A DNA stretch of 64,000 nt from Salinicola halophilus. Its GTDB lineage: Bacteria > Pseudomonadota > Gammaproteobacteria > Pseudomonadales > Halomonadaceae. How positions within the stretch are numbered: position 1 is the first letter of the stretch; each line of letters begins with the position of its first letter. The notes beneath the pieces are model-generated. The model saw only the letters and a list, made by a program, of their open reading frames with translations. It had not been told where the DNA came from and did not search any database. The translations under genes were made by a program, and so were the position numbers. This document shows positions 46,445 through 57,627 of this stretch, piece by piece. The DNA lies in the NCBI RefSeq assembly GCF_003206155.1, contig NZ_PZJV01000002.1, forward strand, positions 372,001 to 436,000, read 5' to 3'.

Positions 46445-49400
46445 ATGAGTCGTTCGCGCCCGCTTTTTCGCTGGATTCTGACGCCGCTTGCGGTCCTGCT
46501 GGTCGTCATCGCCTGCGTGACGACCGCCTGGCGTGTCATCGCCTGGCAGAGCGACCGTCTCGCGCCGTGGGCGGTGTCGCAACTGGCCGAGTCACTCCAC
46601 GCGAAAGGCGAGCTCGGGGGCCTGTCGCTCGATCTTCACCGCCTCGACCCTGCCATCGGTATCGACGATCTCGCCCTCTCCAGCCGGGGCGGGCAGCCGC
46701 TGCTCCAGGTCGCGCAGCTGGACGCGCGACTCGATACCGGCGAGAGCTGGCGCCAGCGCTTTCCAGTGCTGGCCCAGGCCACGCTGCGAAATCTCACGCT
46801 CCACCTTTACCCCAGCGCGAACGGCGGCTGGGGCTGGCCCGACGGTGCCGGCGCCGGCTGGTTCGGGGGGGACGACACCCAGAGCGAGAGCGAAGCGACG
46901 ACGTGGGATGAGTGGCTGCGCCGCATGGCGCATCAGCACGCCCAGATCGAGGGCGCCACGCTCGTGCTCCACGGCGCCGAGAACACCGCCCGCGTGCGTC
47001 TCGATCACCTGCAGTTGGCGAGCGAGGCGGGGCGGGCATCGCTCGAAGCCGTGCTCGAAGGTGGCGCGGGGCGCCTCGGACTCGCCGTCGAGGATACGCA
47101 GTCTGCCGAGCCCCGCGCACGCTTCGTCACGTCGATAGCGTTCGGTTCTCTCTCATCGGCGCTCTCGACGTTCACCTCGGTCTACCCGACCGGCGTGGCC
47201 GAGCTTCAGGGAGACGCCGAAATCGCCGGCGTCTGGGCGAACGGCGGCGTGCAGCGGGCGCAGGGCTCACTGGACGTGCCGCAGATCACGCTCATCGATC
47301 GACAGCGTGAGGTCTCGCGAAAGCTCAGCGATCTGTCTGTCGATACCCGACTGGATCGCGATGCCGATGGCCGCTGGCAGGCTCGGATCGAGGATCTGGG
47401 GCTCTCTAGCCCCGGTCTGCCTCCGGTCGAATGGCCGGCGGACTGGCAGGCGCAATCGACGCGGGACGGATGGTGGCTGCGAACCTCGCCCTTCGAGCTC
47501 GACGGCATCACCGCCTATCTGGCACTGCTGCCGCTATCGCGCGATCTCGCCGAGACGCTGGTGGGGCTTGCGCCGACCGGCCACGTCGATAGCCTCGAGG
47601 TCGGTCGCAGCGATGGCGAGTGGTACGCGCAGAGCGCACTCGAAGGCGTGTCGGTCTCGCCCTGGGACGACATTCCCGGCGGCGGGCCGGTAGACGCCTG
47701 GGCTACCGTTCGCGGACGCAGCGGCAGCGTCACCTTTGCCGCCGGCGACGACGCGCACTTCGCGATCCCCACCGTCTACGCCGAGCCGCTCGATCTCACC
47801 GCGGCCAGCGGCGTCATCGATTGGGCGATCACCGACGACGGCGCGGTGCTCAGCGGTGAGCGGCTCGAAGCCGGATGGCGCGGGGCGAGCGCGACGGGTC
47901 GCTTCGGTCTCACTACCTACGAAGACGAGGCCAAGCCCGGTCATCTGCTGCTCGAGCTCGACTTCGGCGGCGCCGACGCCCGCAACTCTCGCGTGCTCTC
48001 CTGGCTACCGACGCGTGTCATCGACGATCCCGACCTGCGTGAATGGTTCGGCGGCGACATCGGGGGCATCGTCGAGCGCGGTGCACTCCGGCTCTCGCTG
48101 ACGCTCTCCGAGCAGGAGGCGCCGGACGGCCGAATGTTCGTCAATCCCGACGACAGCCTGGCGCTGTCGCTGGATATCGCCGACGGCCGGCTGCAGTACG
48201 ACCCCGAGTGGCCGGCGCTCGAGCGGGTCTACGGCCATCTCGAAATGCACGACATGAACGTCCAGGGCCACGTCACGCACGCCATCAGCCACGGTCTGAC
48301 GACACGGAACGCCACGGTGACGCTGGAGGATCAGAATCTCGTCGTCGACGGCGACATTCGCGGCAGCAGCGGCGGTCTTCTGGATTTTCTCGGCAATGCG
48401 CCGATCGAGGGCGCCGACGAGACCTTCGGTCTCTGGCAGAGCGAGGGTGATATCGACGCCAGGCTGCATCTGAGTCTGCCGATGGACGAGCAGAGCGATC
48501 CCGAGACGGACATGCGGGTCGAGATCGATGGCGACCTCGACGTCGATAGCCTGACGTTCCCCGAACTGTCGCTGACGCTCGGGGCTATCGATGGGGCGCT
48601 GCGCTATCGGCGACGCGGGGGGGAAGACTTCATCGACGGCAAGCTCGGGGCACGCGCGTTCGAAGGTCCGCTGCTGGCCGATTTCAATATCGGCGGCGCC
48701 GCCGGCCCGGCGGGTATCTCCCTCGATGGGCGCGCCCGTGGCGCTGGCCTGCTCGACTGGGCGGGGCTTTCGAGCGTGGGTGGGCTGCTGGAGGGAACCT
48801 TTCCGTACACGGCGCAGATCGCGTTCGACGACGACAACAACGCGAGCTTCAGTCTGCGGAGCGATCTCGAGGGACTCACCATTGCGCTACCGCCGCCGTT
48901 CGGCAAGGGCGCGGCGCATCCCGAACCGCTCGCCGTCGATGCGGACATCGCCGCGGGTACCGGTCGAGTGACGCTAGGGGAAGCGGGACTGGCGCGCTGG
49001 CGCACGCTCGGCGAGCAGGTTCAGGGGCAGGTCTGGCTCGAGGGGTGGCCCGGCGAGACCGCGGCCTGGCCCAGTGGGCCCGGCTGGTACGTGCTGTGGC
49101 GACCCAACCGGTTGGATACCCAGCGCTGGGCTCAGGCACTGACCGAACTGGGGGCGGCGGATGCGGCGCCCAGCGAAGACGGTGTACCGACATCGATCGA
49201 CGAAGACCTCGAGACGGCCGAGCCCAAACCGGTCAATGACGGCGGCGGTCTGAAAAGAGTGGCGCTCGCCACGCCCTGCGTGCTGGTGGAAGGGCGTTGC
49301 CTAGGCGGGCTGCAGGCTGATGCTTCACCGCTCGGCGATGGCTGGCAGCTCTCCCTCGACGGCGGCATCGTCTCGGGAAGCGCGAACTGGCAGCCGAGTG

Positions 49401-50368
49401 CCGCGGTCCCCGTCGATGTCGATCTGGCGCGCCTCAATCTCGATGCCCTGATGCCGGATGCCGACGATGGTGATGGGGAGGGCGAAGCGATAGGCGCGAC
49501 CCTGCTGGATCGCATCGCGATCGCGCCGGCGCCGGCCGCCATGCCGGCGGCCCTCGACCAGGTGCCCGCCGGCCACGTGCGCATCGACGAGTTCCTGCGT
49601 CAGGGCCAGCGTTTCGGTCCGCTGGACGCGCAGTGGCGGGTGACGGGCGATCGGCTGCGGCTCGCGCCCCTGAGTCTGCAGCTCGGAGAGATTGCCGCCA
49701 GCGGGGCGCTGACCTGGGAGGGAGCCGGGGAGGCGAGTCTGACCCGGGCCGACCTCGACGCCAGCGGCGGCGATGTGGCCACCGCGTTCCGCGCCCTGGG
49801 TGCGCCGGTACCGATTGCCAGCGAGCGTGCGCAGGCGAGCGCGCAGCTCTCGTGGCCCGGTGCGCCGTGGCAGTTCGCGCTGCCTCGCGCGAGCGGTCGC
49901 GCCCAGGTCGATCTCGACGAAGGGCGGCTGCGCCAGCTCCACTCGTCGTCGGCCAAGCTGGTGGGGCTATTCAACCTCGACAACATTCTGCGCCGGCTGC
50001 AGCTCGATTTTTCCGATGTCACCGACGGCGGGACGGCTTTCAATCGCCTCCACGGCAGCGCTACGCTGTACAACGGCGTGCTCGAGACCCAGGGGCCCCT
50101 GGTCATCGACGGGGCCTCGACGCGTTTCACGCTGGCCGGGAGTGTCGATCTCAACCGTCAGCGTATCGACCAGCGCTTGGGTATCACCGTGCCCGTCAGT
50201 CAAAACCTGCCGCTGGTCGCAGTACTGGCCGGCGCGCCCCAGGTCGGGGCGGGGCTGTTTCTCTTTCATCAGCTGTTCGGCCAGTGGGTCGACAGCGCGA
50301 CACAGATCTATTATCGCGTCGAGGGCCCGCTCTCCGACCCCGACATCCAACTGGAGAGCGCGGAGTGA
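46445..50368 (+). CDS. yhdP: YhdP family AsmA-like envelope protein
   Basis: A very large inner-membrane-anchored periplasmic protein (1307 residues) of the AsmA/TamB-like group. In E. coli YhdP moves phospholipids toward the outer membrane. One N-terminal membrane helix (about 9-30), then a long repeat of beta strands typical of a lipid-conducting groove, and the AsmA-like C-terminal part with [22 protein letters not shown] and LQFSDV-type blocks (here [20 protein letters not shown]). It starts 4 bp after rng, so it is in the same operon; tldD follows after 64 bp. Confidence 0.92.
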   Translation: MSRSRPLFRWILTPLAVLLVVIACVTTAWRVIAWQSDRLAPWAVSQLAESLHAKGELGGLSLDLHRLDPAIGIDDLALSSRGGQPLLQVAQLDARLDTGESWRQRFPVLAQATLRNLTLHLYPSANGGWGWPDGAGAGWFGGDDTQSESEATTWDEWLRRMAHQHAQIEGATLVLHGAENTARVRLDHLQLASEAGRASLEAVLEGGAGRLGLAVEDTQSAEPRARFVTSIAFGSLSSALSTFTSVYPTGVAELQGDAEIAGVWANGGVQRAQGSLDVPQITLIDRQREVSRKLSDLSVDTRLDRDADGRWQARIEDLGLSSPGLPPVEWPADWQAQSTRDGWWLRTSPFELDGITAYLALLPLSRDLAETLVGLAPTGHVDSLEVGRSDGEWYAQSALEGVSVSPWDDIPGGGPVDAWATVRGRSGSVTFAAGDDAHFAIPTVYAEPLDLTAASGVIDWAITDDGAVLSGERLEAGWRGASATGRFGLTTYEDEAKPGHLLLELDFGGADARNSRVLSWLPTRVIDDPDLREWFGGDIGGIVERGALRLSLTLSEQEAPDGRMFVNPDDSLALSLDIADGRLQYDPEWPALERVYGHLEMHDMNVQGHVTHAISHGLTTRNATVTLEDQNLVVDGDIRGSSGGLLDFLGNAPIEGADETFGLWQSEGDIDARLHLSLPMDEQSDPETDMRVEIDGDLDVDSLTFPELSLTLGAIDGALRYRRRGGEDFIDGKLGARAFEGPLLADFNIGGAAGPAGISLDGRARGAGLLDWAGLSSVGGLLEGTFPYTAQIAFDDDNNASFSLRSDLEGLTIALPPPFGKGAAHPEPLAVDADIAAGTGRVTLGEAGLARWRTLGEQVQGQVWLEGWPGETAAWPSGPGWYVLWRPNRLDTQRWAQALTELGAADAAPSEDGVPTSIDEDLETAEPKPVNDGGGLKRVALATPCVLVEGRCLGGLQADASPLGDGWQLSLDGGIVSGSANWQPSAAVPVDVDLARLNLDALMPDADDGDGEGEAIGATLLDRIAIAPAPAAMPAALDQVPAGHVRIDEFLRQGQRFGPLDAQWRVTGDRLRLAPLSLQLGEIAASGALTWEGAGEASLTRADLDASGGDVATAFRALGAPVPIASERAQASAQLSWPGAPWQFALPRASGRAQVDLDEGRLRQLHSSSAKLVGLFNLDNILRRLQLDFSDVTDGGTAFNRLHGSATLYNGVLETQGPLVIDGASTRFTLAGSVDLNRQRIDQRLGITVPVSQNLPLVAVLAGAPQVGAGLFLFHQLFGQWVDSATQIYYRVEGPLSDPDIQLESAE

Positions 50369-50432
50369 GTCGGCATCGTCAAGCCGGCGCACGCGACGCT
50401 CGAAACCTCCTCAACCATCGGGAAAGTGCGCA

Positions 50433-51887
50433 ATGACAGTCGTGCAGAGCAACTCCTTCGAACAGGCGTCGGCCCAGCTGCTGGCGCCGGGCGGGCTGGA
50501 CACGGCCTCGCTCGAGGCGGGCCTCGGTCACGCCATGGGGGCGGGCATCGACTATGCCGACCTCTTTTTCCAGCGCACCTGGCACGAGATGTGGGTGCTC
50601 GAGGATGGCGAGGTCAAGGATGCCAGCTACAGCATCGACGGCGGCGTCGGCGTACGCTCGCTCTCCGGCGAGAAGACCGGCTTCGCCTACTCCAATCAGA
50701 TCGACGCCGACGCGCTGGTCGAAACCGGGCGTACGGCCTGTGCCATCGCCCGCAGCGGCGAGCGCCATCAGCCGGCGAAGATCCAGGCGGTGAGCGCAAC
50801 GCCACGCTACGCAGGCGTCGATCCGCTGAGCGGGCTCTCTGCCGAGGAGAAGATCGCCATGCTCAAGCAGGCGGATCGCGTCGCGCGCGCCGCCGACCCC
50901 GCGGTGGTCCAGGTGAGCGCATCACTGACCGGCGTGCACGAGGTGGTGCTGGTCTGCGCCAGCGACGGGACGCTCGCCACCGACATCCGGCCGCTGGTAC
51001 GGCTCAACGTCAGCGTAATCGTCGCCCGGGACGGCAAGCGCGAACGCGGTAGTGCCGGGGGTGGCGGTCGCTATGCCATGAGCCGACTGCGCGACGAGGG
51101 CGTGGCCGAGTGCTACGCCCGCGACGCCGTGCGTCAGGCGCTGGTGAACCTGAAAGCGGTCGATGCGCCGGCGGGGCAGATGCCGATCGTGCTGGGCAAC
51201 GGCTGGCCCGGCATTCTGTTGCATGAGGCGGTGGGTCACGGTCTCGAGGGGGATTTCAACCGCAAGGGGAGTTCCTCCTTCGCCGGCCGTCTCGGCGAGC
51301 AGGTCGCGTCGCGCGGCGTGACCGTGGTCGACGACGCCACGCTCGCGGACTGCCGCGGCTCGCTCAGCGTCGATGACGAGGGCACGCCGGGTCAGTGCAC
51401 ACCGCTGATCGAGGACGGCATCCTCACCGGGTACATGCAGGACAAGCTCAACGCGCGGCTGATGGGCATGCGCCCGACCGGCAACGCCCGTCGCGAATCC
51501 TACGCCCACGTCACCATGCCGCGGATGACCAACACCTGCATGCTGGCGGGTAACGACGATCCCGGCGAGATCATCGCGAGCGTCAAGCGCGGCATCTACG
51601 CGGTCAGCTTCGGCGGCGGCCAGGTCGACATCACTTCCGGCAAGTTCGTGTTCTCGGCGTCCGAGGCGTATCTGATCGAGGATGGCAGGATCACCGCGCC
51701 GGTGAAGGGCGCGACGCTGATCGGCAACGGCCCGGAGGCGATGTCGCGCGTCTCGATGGTCGGCAACGACATGGCGCTGGATACCGGCATCGGTATCTGC
51801 GGCAAGGAGGGGCAGGGCGTGCCGGTGGGCGTGGGCCAGCCGACCCTGAAACTCGACGAGATCACGGTCGGCGGCACGGCGTCTTGA
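50433..51887 (+). CDS. tldD: Metalloprotease TldD
   Basis: Active subunit of the TldD/PmbA (TldE) heterodimer, which degrades unfolded peptides and matures microcins or CcdA. 484 residues. The zinc motif is HEAVGH at 264-269 ([13 protein letters not shown]), with further conserved [13 protein letters not shown] and [18 protein letters not shown]. The ATG at 50433 follows GGGAAAG. Its partner pmbA lies 680 bp away, beyond the opposed yjgA gene. Confidence 0.96.
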   Translation: MTVVQSNSFEQASAQLLAPGGLDTASLEAGLGHAMGAGIDYADLFFQRTWHEMWVLEDGEVKDASYSIDGGVGVRSLSGEKTGFAYSNQIDADALVETGRTACAIARSGERHQPAKIQAVSATPRYAGVDPLSGLSAEEKIAMLKQADRVARAADPAVVQVSASLTGVHEVVLVCASDGTLATDIRPLVRLNVSVIVARDGKRERGSAGGGGRYAMSRLRDEGVAECYARDAVRQALVNLKAVDAPAGQMPIVLGNGWPGILLHEAVGHGLEGDFNRKGSSSFAGRLGEQVASRGVTVVDDATLADCRGSLSVDDEGTPGQCTPLIEDGILTGYMQDKLNARLMGMRPTGNARRESYAHVTMPRMTNTCMLAGNDDPGEIIASVKRGIYAVSFGGGQVDITSGKFVFSASEAYLIEDGRITAPVKGATLIGNGPEAMSRVSMVGNDMALDTGIGICGKEGQGVPVGVGQPTLKLDEITVGGTAS

Positions 51888-51956
51888 GATCGTCCCTTCT
51901 GCGACCGTCTCGTTCGTCGAGCGGCCGCGCCGATGCGAAAGCGCGGTGCGGCTCGC

Positions 51957-52451
51957 TTAGAGACCCTTGGTGTCGCGAATCAGTTGGAACAGCTTGCGCG
52001 CGCTGGCGGGAGGCTTGCCACGTTGGCGCTCGCTGCGTGCGTTACGGATCAGCTGGCGCAGCGTCTGGCGATCGACGTCGGGGTGGGCTTCGATGAACGG
52101 TTCGAGCGCCGCATCGTCGTCGATCAGCGCGTCGCGGGTCTTCTCGAGGCGGTGGAAGGCGGCGTTGCGCTGGTTCTGTTCCTGGTCCATTGCGTCGAAG
52201 GCGGCGCGAATCGCTGCGCGATCCTCCTTGCGCATCACTTTGCCGACGTACTGCATATGGCGGCGGCGGCCCTCGTGGGAGCGGATGCGCGAGGTCTCCT
52301 CGACCGCGGCGATCATCTCGTCCGATAGCGGCAGGCGGGCGCGAATGCCCGGATCGAGCGCGATGATCCGCTCGCCCAGCGCCTGGAGCTCCTGCATTTC
52401 ATGCTTGCGCTGGGTCTTGCTGAGGGGCGCATCGTCGTCTTCGAAATTCAT
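51957..52451 (-). CDS. darP: YjgA/DarP family ribosome-associated protein
   Basis: Dual-action ribosomal maturation protein that binds late 50S precursors. 164 residues from MNFEDDDAPLSKTQRKHEMQ, with AAAGAG upstream; entirely helical, highly charged. Typical blocks are SKTQRKHEMQELQALGE and FIEAHPDVDRQTLRQLIRNA. It runs against tldD and pmbA, sitting between them, an arrangement also found in Pseudomonas and E. coli relatives (yjgA next to pmbA). Confidence 0.93.
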   Translation of the reverse strand: MNFEDDDAPLSKTQRKHEMQELQALGERIIALDPGIRARLPLSDEMIAAVEETSRIRSHEGRRRHMQYVGKVMRKEDRAAIRAAFDAMDQEQNQRNAAFHRLEKTRDALIDDDAALEPFIEAHPDVDRQTLRQLIRNARSERQRGKPPASARKLFQLIRDTKGL

Positions 52452-52568
52452 CTCTTTACCATTCACCGCGAGTGAGGCCGGGAGTATATCAGCCTGCGCA
52501 ACGCGACCCACCTTCGGTGGCGTTCATGCGCGTCTCGCGGTGTCATCGGATCTTTCTGGGAGTCCTTG

Positions 52569-53909
52569 ATGAGTCAAACCTTCGATGCCGTGGAGCAGCA
52601 GTCGCGCCTGGAAGAGCGGGCAACGGCGGCGCTGGATCTGGCCAAGCGCCTGGGAGCGGACGCCTGTGAGGTCGGCGCCAGCGTGGATCAGGGGATTGGG
52701 ATCGGCGTTCGCCTCGGCGAGACCGAGTCGATCGAACTCTCCCGCGATCAGGGAATCGGGGTGACGGTCTACGTCGGCAAGCGCAAGGGCAGCGCTTCCA
52801 CCTCCGACGAGAGCGACGCGTCGATTCGCGCCGCGGTGGAGAAAGCGGTCTCCATCGCGCGCTATACCGGCGAGGATGCCGCCGCCGGGTTGGCGGACGC
52901 GAGCGAGATGGCGACGGCGCTGCCGGACCTCGACCTTCATCACCCGTGGGCGCTTTCCACCGACGAGGCGGTCGAGCTGGCACTTCGCTGTGAAGCGGCG
53001 GGGCGCGAATGCGAGGGGATCACCAACAGCGAGGGCGCCAATCTCTCCTCGTCGGAGATCGTGACCGTCTACGCCAACAGCCACGGTTTTCTCGGCAGCA
53101 AGCGCGGTACGCGCCACTCGCTGTCGTGTCTGCTGATCGCCGGCAGCGGCGATCGCATGCAGCGCGACCATGACTACACGACCGGGCGGCGCGCCGATTC
53201 GCTGGAGAGCCCGGAGACGGTGGGTCGCCGAGCCGCCGAGCGGACCTTGAAGCGCCTGGGCGGCGAGTGTCCCAGGACCGGGCGCTTCCCCGTGCTGTTC
53301 TCACCGGAAATGGCGCGCTCGCTGGTGGGCAATCTGCTCTCGAGCATCAGCGGCGGGGCGCTGTATCGCGAATCGTCGTTTCTCTGCGATCGGCTGGGCG
53401 ATACGCTCTTCCCCGAGTGGTTCTCTCTCGGCGAGCGGCCTCGAGAGCCGGGTGGCCTCGCCAGCTCCGCCTTCGACGGCGATGGCGTCGCCACGCGAGA
53501 CAACGTATTCATCGACCAGGGGCGGCTCGCCAGCTACATGCTTTCCGCCTATAGCGCGCGACGACTCGGCATGACGACTACCGGTAATGCCGGCGGGGCG
53601 CGTAACGTGCGGGTACAGGCCCCGGCCACGCCGATCGACGAACTCCTGCGTCAGATGGGCACCGGCGTGCTGGTGACCGAAATGATGGGGCAGGGTCTCA
53701 ACCCGGTAACGGGTGACTACTCCCGTGGCGCGGCGGGTTTCTGGGTCGAGAACGGCAAGCTCTCGCATCCGATCGAGGAGTTCACGGTTGCCGGCAATCT
53801 CGAAACGATATTTTCGGGGCTGGTGGGCGTGGGTGACGACATCGACCGGCGCAGCAGTACCCATACCGGCAGCTGGCTGATCGACTCCATGACCATTGCC
53901 GGTCAGTAG
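52569..53909 (+). CDS. pmbA: Metalloprotease PmbA (TldE)
   Basis: Partner of TldD; lacks the HExxxH zinc motif and forms the other half of the reaction chamber. 446 residues from ATG 52569; the TTG just before it would add one Met-like residue only. Conserved regions include VGKRKGSASTSDES, SCLLIAGSGDRMQRDHDYT and TGVLVTEMMGQGLNPVTGDYS. Divergent from darP; its promoter must lie within the 117 bp between them. Confidence 0.96.
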   Translation: MSQTFDAVEQQSRLEERATAALDLAKRLGADACEVGASVDQGIGIGVRLGETESIELSRDQGIGVTVYVGKRKGSASTSDESDASIRAAVEKAVSIARYTGEDAAAGLADASEMATALPDLDLHHPWALSTDEAVELALRCEAAGRECEGITNSEGANLSSSEIVTVYANSHGFLGSKRGTRHSLSCLLIAGSGDRMQRDHDYTTGRRADSLESPETVGRRAAERTLKRLGGECPRTGRFPVLFSPEMARSLVGNLLSSISGGALYRESSFLCDRLGDTLFPEWFSLGERPREPGGLASSAFDGDGVATRDNVFIDQGRLASYMLSAYSARRLGMTTTGNAGGARNVRVQAPATPIDELLRQMGTGVLVTEMMGQGLNPVTGDYSRGAAGFWVENGKLSHPIEEFTVAGNLETIFSGLVGVGDDIDRRSSTHTGSWLIDSMTIAGQ

Positions 53910-53977
53910 TCTTCGAGCCGAAAGCGACGATTGCGTCGGCATCCAAGCGCGGTCGACGACGACTCCGCACGACGAAA

Positions 53978-54006
53978 AACGCCAGCGATCTTGTATCGCT
54001 GGCGTT
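53978..54006. terminator. Bidirectional terminator after pmbA
   Basis: A 12-bp stem, AACGCCAGCGAT and ATCGCTGGCGTT, with a five-base loop, flanked by AAA and TT. GACGAA and TTCGTC outside it can extend the pairing. It separates convergent pmbA and the thioesterase gene. Confidence 0.85.
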
Positions 54007-54078
54007 CGTCTTTGCGGCATGCCTTGAACTGATTTCGCGGCTCTCGGCTTTCCAGTTCTCGACTCTCGACTTACGGCT

Positions 54079-54468
54079 TCAGCTCTCCAGCCGTTCCTTG
54101 GCGTAGGTGATTTCGGTCTTGCCGTGGGGCGCCGGTTCGCCGTCGTCACCGAGATTCACGAAGACCATCCGGTCGATGGTGAGAATGCTCTTGCGGGTGA
54201 TCTTGTTGCGTACCTGGCACTCCAGCGAAATCGAGGTAGTGCCGAAGTGCGTGGCGGTGATGCCAAGCTCGATGATATCGCCCTGAACGGCGCTGGAGAC
54301 GAAGTTGATCTCCGAGATGTACTTGGTCACCACGCGGGCGTTGCCGAGCTGAATGATGGCGTAGATCGCCGCCTCTTCGTCGATCCAGCGCAGTAGACTC
54401 CCGCCGAACAGCGACCCGTTGGGGTTGAGATCCTCGGGCTTGATCCATTTGCGGGTGTGAAAGTTCAT
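54079..54468 (-). CDS. Acyl-CoA thioesterase (hotdog fold)
   Basis: 129 residues from MNFHTRKWIKPEDLNPNGSL. The hotdog family hallmark LNPNGSLFGGSLLRWIDEEAA resembles YciA/acyl-CoA hydrolase proteins, with the catalytic Asp-Glu in WIDEEAAI. It should release free acid and CoA from an acyl-CoA; the chain length cannot be told. The frame opens 22 residues earlier with no family sequence. It lies just downstream of mgtE. Confidence 0.88.
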   Translation of the reverse strand: MNFHTRKWIKPEDLNPNGSLFGGSLLRWIDEEAAIYAIIQLGNARVVTKYISEINFVSSAVQGDIIELGITATHFGTTSISLECQVRNKITRKSILTIDRMVFVNLGDDGEPAPHGKTEITYAKERLES

Positions 54469-54496
54469 GGATGTCTCCGTGAGCGTCGACCGAAGG

Positions 54497-55852
54497 CTAC
54501 AGATAGATGGCCGTGGCAAGGCCGAGGAAGGCAACGAAGCCGACCACGTCGGTAATCGTCGTCAGCAGTACCCCACCGGAAAGTGCCGGGTCGATCTTGA
54601 GTCGTTTGAGCAGCACCGGGATCAGGGTGCCGGCGAGTGTGGCGACCGTAAGATTGATCACCATCGCCATGGCGATCACCTGGCCGAGGCGGATGTCGTC
54701 GAAACGAAAGACCGACATTGCGCCCACGACCACCGCCCAGATCATGCCGTTGGTCAGGCCGACGAGCAGTTCTCTGCCCAGTAGCCAGCGCACGTTGGCG
54801 CCGGAGACATGGCCGAGCGCGATGCCGCGGATGAGTACCGTCAGCGTCTGCGAGCCGGCAATTCCCCCCATGCTGGAGACGATCGGCATGAGCACCGCGA
54901 GTGCGGCGATCTGCTGAATCGTATCCTCGAAAAAGCCGATCGCGATCGACACGATGGTCGCGGCGATCAGGTTGATGCCGAGCCAGACCGCACGGCGTCG
55001 ACTGGTGCGTAGCGCCGGGGCGAAGGTGTCCTCGTCCTCGTCGAGGCCGGCCATGCTCATCACCTGGTGCTCGGCGTCCTCGCGGATGACGTCGACCACG
55101 TCGTCGATGGTGATGCGACCCAGCAGCTTGCCATCCATGCCGACCACCGGGGCCGAGATAAGGTCGTGCTTCTGGAAGAGCGTTGCCACGTCACTGTCGG
55201 AAGCGGTGGCCTGAATCGCATGGAAGTCGGTCTCCATCACCTCGCGTACCAGCATCGAGAGATCCGACACCAGCAGCCGGTTGAGCGAGAGCATGCCGAT
55301 CAGTTCATCCCGACGGGTCACTACCAGTAGGGTATCGGTGGCATCCGGCAGGCGCTCGTGACGACGCAGATAGCGCATCACGACGTCGAGGGTGATGTCC
55401 GGGCGAATCGTCACCGCATCCGGATTCATGAGGCCACCGGCGGTGTCTTCGGGATAGGAGAGCACCTCTTCGACCCGATGGCGCTCCTGCGCCTCCATCG
55501 ACTGCAGGACTTCCTGGATGACGGTGTTGGGCAGCTGCTGAAGCAGGTCGGCGAGGTCGTCGACATCGAGGCCTTCGGTGGCGGTGAGCAACTGCTCGGC
55601 ATCCATCCGGTTGAGGAACTCGACCTGGACGTCGTCGTTGAGGTACTGCAGCACGTCGCCGTGCAGCTCGGGGGCGAGCAGGCCCCACAGGATCTCGCGT
55701 TCCTTGGGCGGAGAGGATTCGAGCAGGTGGGCGACGTCGACCGGTGCGAGGCCGCGATTGAGCATGCGTCGGGCCTGGTCGAGCGCTCCGCTCTCCAGGG
55801 CTTCGTTGAGCTTGGCCAGCCGTGGCTTCAGCTTCTGCGGGTTGCGGCTCAT
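54497..55852 (-). CDS. mgtE: Magnesium transporter MgtE
   Basis: Mg2+-gated channel of the inner membrane. 451 residues: N-terminal superhelical domain (about 1-125, LLESSPPKEREILWGLLAPE), a CBS pair (about 130-255, with MNPDAVTIRPDITLD and VVGMDGKLLGRITIDDVVD), a linking helix, and five membrane helices from about 285 on, including the conserved GGIAGSQTLTVLIRGIALG pore region. Start MSRNPQKL at 55852; the frame opens 15 codons earlier. Confidence 0.95.
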   Translation of the reverse strand: MSRNPQKLKPRLAKLNEALESGALDQARRMLNRGLAPVDVAHLLESSPPKEREILWGLLAPELHGDVLQYLNDDVQVEFLNRMDAEQLLTATEGLDVDDLADLLQQLPNTVIQEVLQSMEAQERHRVEEVLSYPEDTAGGLMNPDAVTIRPDITLDVVMRYLRRHERLPDATDTLLVVTRRDELIGMLSLNRLLVSDLSMLVREVMETDFHAIQATASDSDVATLFQKHDLISAPVVGMDGKLLGRITIDDVVDVIREDAEHQVMSMAGLDEDEDTFAPALRTSRRRAVWLGINLIAATIVSIAIGFFEDTIQQIAALAVLMPIVSSMGGIAGSQTLTVLIRGIALGHVSGANVRWLLGRELLVGLTNGMIWAVVVGAMSVFRFDDIRLGQVIAMAMVINLTVATLAGTLIPVLLKRLKIDPALSGGVLLTTITDVVGFVAFLGLATAIYL

Positions 55853-55950
55853 CCTGACGTCATCCTTGAACGGCTGGCGGGGCCTGCATTCTACCATCGT
55901 CGAGGGAAATGACGAGGATCAAAAACAGTGTTCAAAAACCCGGGATCGAT

Positions 55951-56220
55951 CTATTCGTCTTCGAAGAATCGGGCGTCGAAGAGGGCCTGGATCGCCAGCA
56001 TGGCGTCCTCTTCGTCGCGGCCTTCGGTGACGATCGTCAAGGGGGTACCGCAGGGGGCGGCGAGCATCAACAGCGACATGATGTTGGCGGCATCGGCGGC
56101 TCGCTCGCCATGGTGCACGGCGACGCGCGCATCGAACGGCTGGCAGCACTGCACGAGCTTGGTCGCGGCCCGGGCGTGCAAGCCGCGGCGGTTGGTGAGC
56201 CGCAGTTCACGCGTCGGCAT
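55951..56220 (-). CDS. ptsO: HPr-like phosphocarrier NPr of the nitrogen PTS
   Basis: Takes phosphate from EI-Ntr (PtsP) and passes it to PtsN. 89 residues; the active-site His15 lies in RRGLHARAATK. The region around residue 46 reads AANIMSLLMLAAPCGT, as in the NPr type, not the sugar HPr with its regulatory Ser. It overlaps the rapZ end by 14 bp and closes the rpoN cluster. Confidence 0.94.
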   Translation of the reverse strand: MPTRELRLTNRRGLHARAATKLVQCCQPFDARVAVHHGERAADAANIMSLLMLAAPCGTPLTIVTEGRDEEDAMLAIQALFDARFFEDE

Positions 56221-57136
56221 CGCGCGTCCGGGTGGCAGCGGGCTGCTCGAGGCGGGCGGGTCGGTCGAGCGCGGTGTGGATGCCGAGCTCGCGGTGACGC
56301 AGACGGATATCCACGCCCTGATGCTCGAAGTGGCGCGCCAGACGTTCGATGAGATAGACCGAGCGGTGGTGTCCCCCGGTGCAGCCGACGGCGATGGTGA
56401 GATAGCTGCGATGGCTGGCGAGGTAGGCCGGTAGCCAGCGTGTCAGCCAGGCGTGGATGTCCTCGGCCATGGCATGAACGTCCGGGTAGCTCTCGAGAAA
56501 TTCGACGATCTGAACGTCGCGGCCGTCGTAGCTACGCAGGTTCGGGTCCCAGAAGGGATTGGGTAGGCAGCGCACGTCGAAGACCATGTCGGCATCGAGC
56601 GGCACGCCACGTTTGAACCCGAAGGATTCGAAGGTCAGCGTCAGCCGGCCACCGGCGTGTTTGGCCACCTGTTCCGAGATGCGTCCGCGCAGATCGTGAA
56701 CCGAGAGCCCCTGAGTATCGATGACCAGATCGGCGACGCGTCGGATGGGGGCGAGATACTCCTGCTCGCTGTCGATGGCTTCGGCGAGCGTCATGTCGTT
56801 GCCCCGCGTCAGCGGATGACGACGACGGGTCGCCGAATAGCGCTCGAGCAGTACCTTGGCGTCGGCCGTCAGATAGACGACCTGAGAGTCGATGCCCCGC
56901 TGGCGAACGGCATCCAGCAGCATGGGAAAGCGTTCCAGCGATTCGGGCAGGTTTCGCGCATCGATGCTGACCGCAACGCTGGACCGCGTTGGCGGCGCGG
57001 TACGCAGCTCGTCGATCAGCGGTGCCAGCAGATTGGCCGGAAGGTTATCGATGGCGTAGTAGCCCAGATCCTCCAGCGCCTGGAGCGCGATGGATTTACC
57101 CGAGCCCGAGCGACCGCTGATGATGACGAGTTGCAT
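56207..57136 (-). CDS. rapZ: RNase adapter protein RapZ
   Basis: Binds small RNAs such as GlmZ and hands them to RNase E, linking amino sugar supply to glmS expression. 309 residues. N-terminal P-loop: Walker A GRSGSGKS at 8-15, with AIDNLPANLL after it; the C-terminal RNA-binding half has VFDVRCLPNPFW and the signature IAVGCTGGHHRSVYLIERL. It lies between ptsN (2-bp gap) and ptsO (overlap). Confidence 0.96.
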   Translation of the reverse strand: MQLVIISGRSGSGKSIALQALEDLGYYAIDNLPANLLAPLIDELRTAPPTRSSVAVSIDARNLPESLERFPMLLDAVRQRGIDSQVVYLTADAKVLLERYSATRRRHPLTRGNDMTLAEAIDSEQEYLAPIRRVADLVIDTQGLSVHDLRGRISEQVAKHAGGRLTLTFESFGFKRGVPLDADMVFDVRCLPNPFWDPNLRSYDGRDVQIVEFLESYPDVHAMAEDIHAWLTRWLPAYLASHRSYLTIAVGCTGGHHRSVYLIERLARHFEHQGVDIRLRHRELGIHTALDRPARLEQPAATRTRDADA

Positions 57137-57138
57137 GG

Positions 57139-57621
57139 CTATCCGTCTTCGACGTCTCGGTGATGGCGTATGGCCTCGACCAGTGCCTGGTAGAGCGCAC
57201 GCTGTGAGTCGGCCTGACGCAGCGCCTGACGTACGCTCGTTTGACTCATGATGCCGGCGACCTCGGCGAGCAGCGACAGATGGGCGTCATCGGCCTCTTC
57301 GGGTACCAGCAGCACGAAGATCAGATCGACCGCCTCGCCGTCGATGGCGTCGAAATCGATCGCATCCTCCAGCCGCATGAACCCTGCCACCGGTGACTTG
57401 CAGTGCGGGCTGCGTGCGTGGGGAATGGCGACACCGTTGCCGATACCCGTGCTGCCCAGTCGCTCGCGACCGATGAGGCGGCTGAAGACTTCCTGGCTAT
57501 CGAGACTCGGCGTGTTCTGTGCGATGAAGGTGCTGAAGAACTCCAGCACCCTTTTCTTGCTACCCCCCGTCACGTCGAACAGCGTCCGTTCGGGGGGCAG
57601 GATCGTTTCCAGTGTGATCAT
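57139..57621 (-). CDS. ptsN: PTS IIA-like nitrogen regulatory protein PtsN
   Basis: EIIA-Ntr, a regulator whose phosphorylation state controls K+ transport and other targets; not part of sugar uptake. 160 residues; the phosphorylated His68 lies in GNGVAIPHARSP. It sits directly between hpf and rapZ in the conserved rpoN cluster order. Confidence 0.96.
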   Translation of the reverse strand: MITLETILPPERTLFDVTGGSKKRVLEFFSTFIAQNTPSLDSQEVFSRLIGRERLGSTGIGNGVAIPHARSPHCKSPVAGFMRLEDAIDFDAIDGEAVDLIFVLLVPEEADDAHLSLLAEVAGIMSQTSVRQALRQADSQRALYQALVEAIRHHRDVEDG

Positions 57622-57627
57622 CAGGCG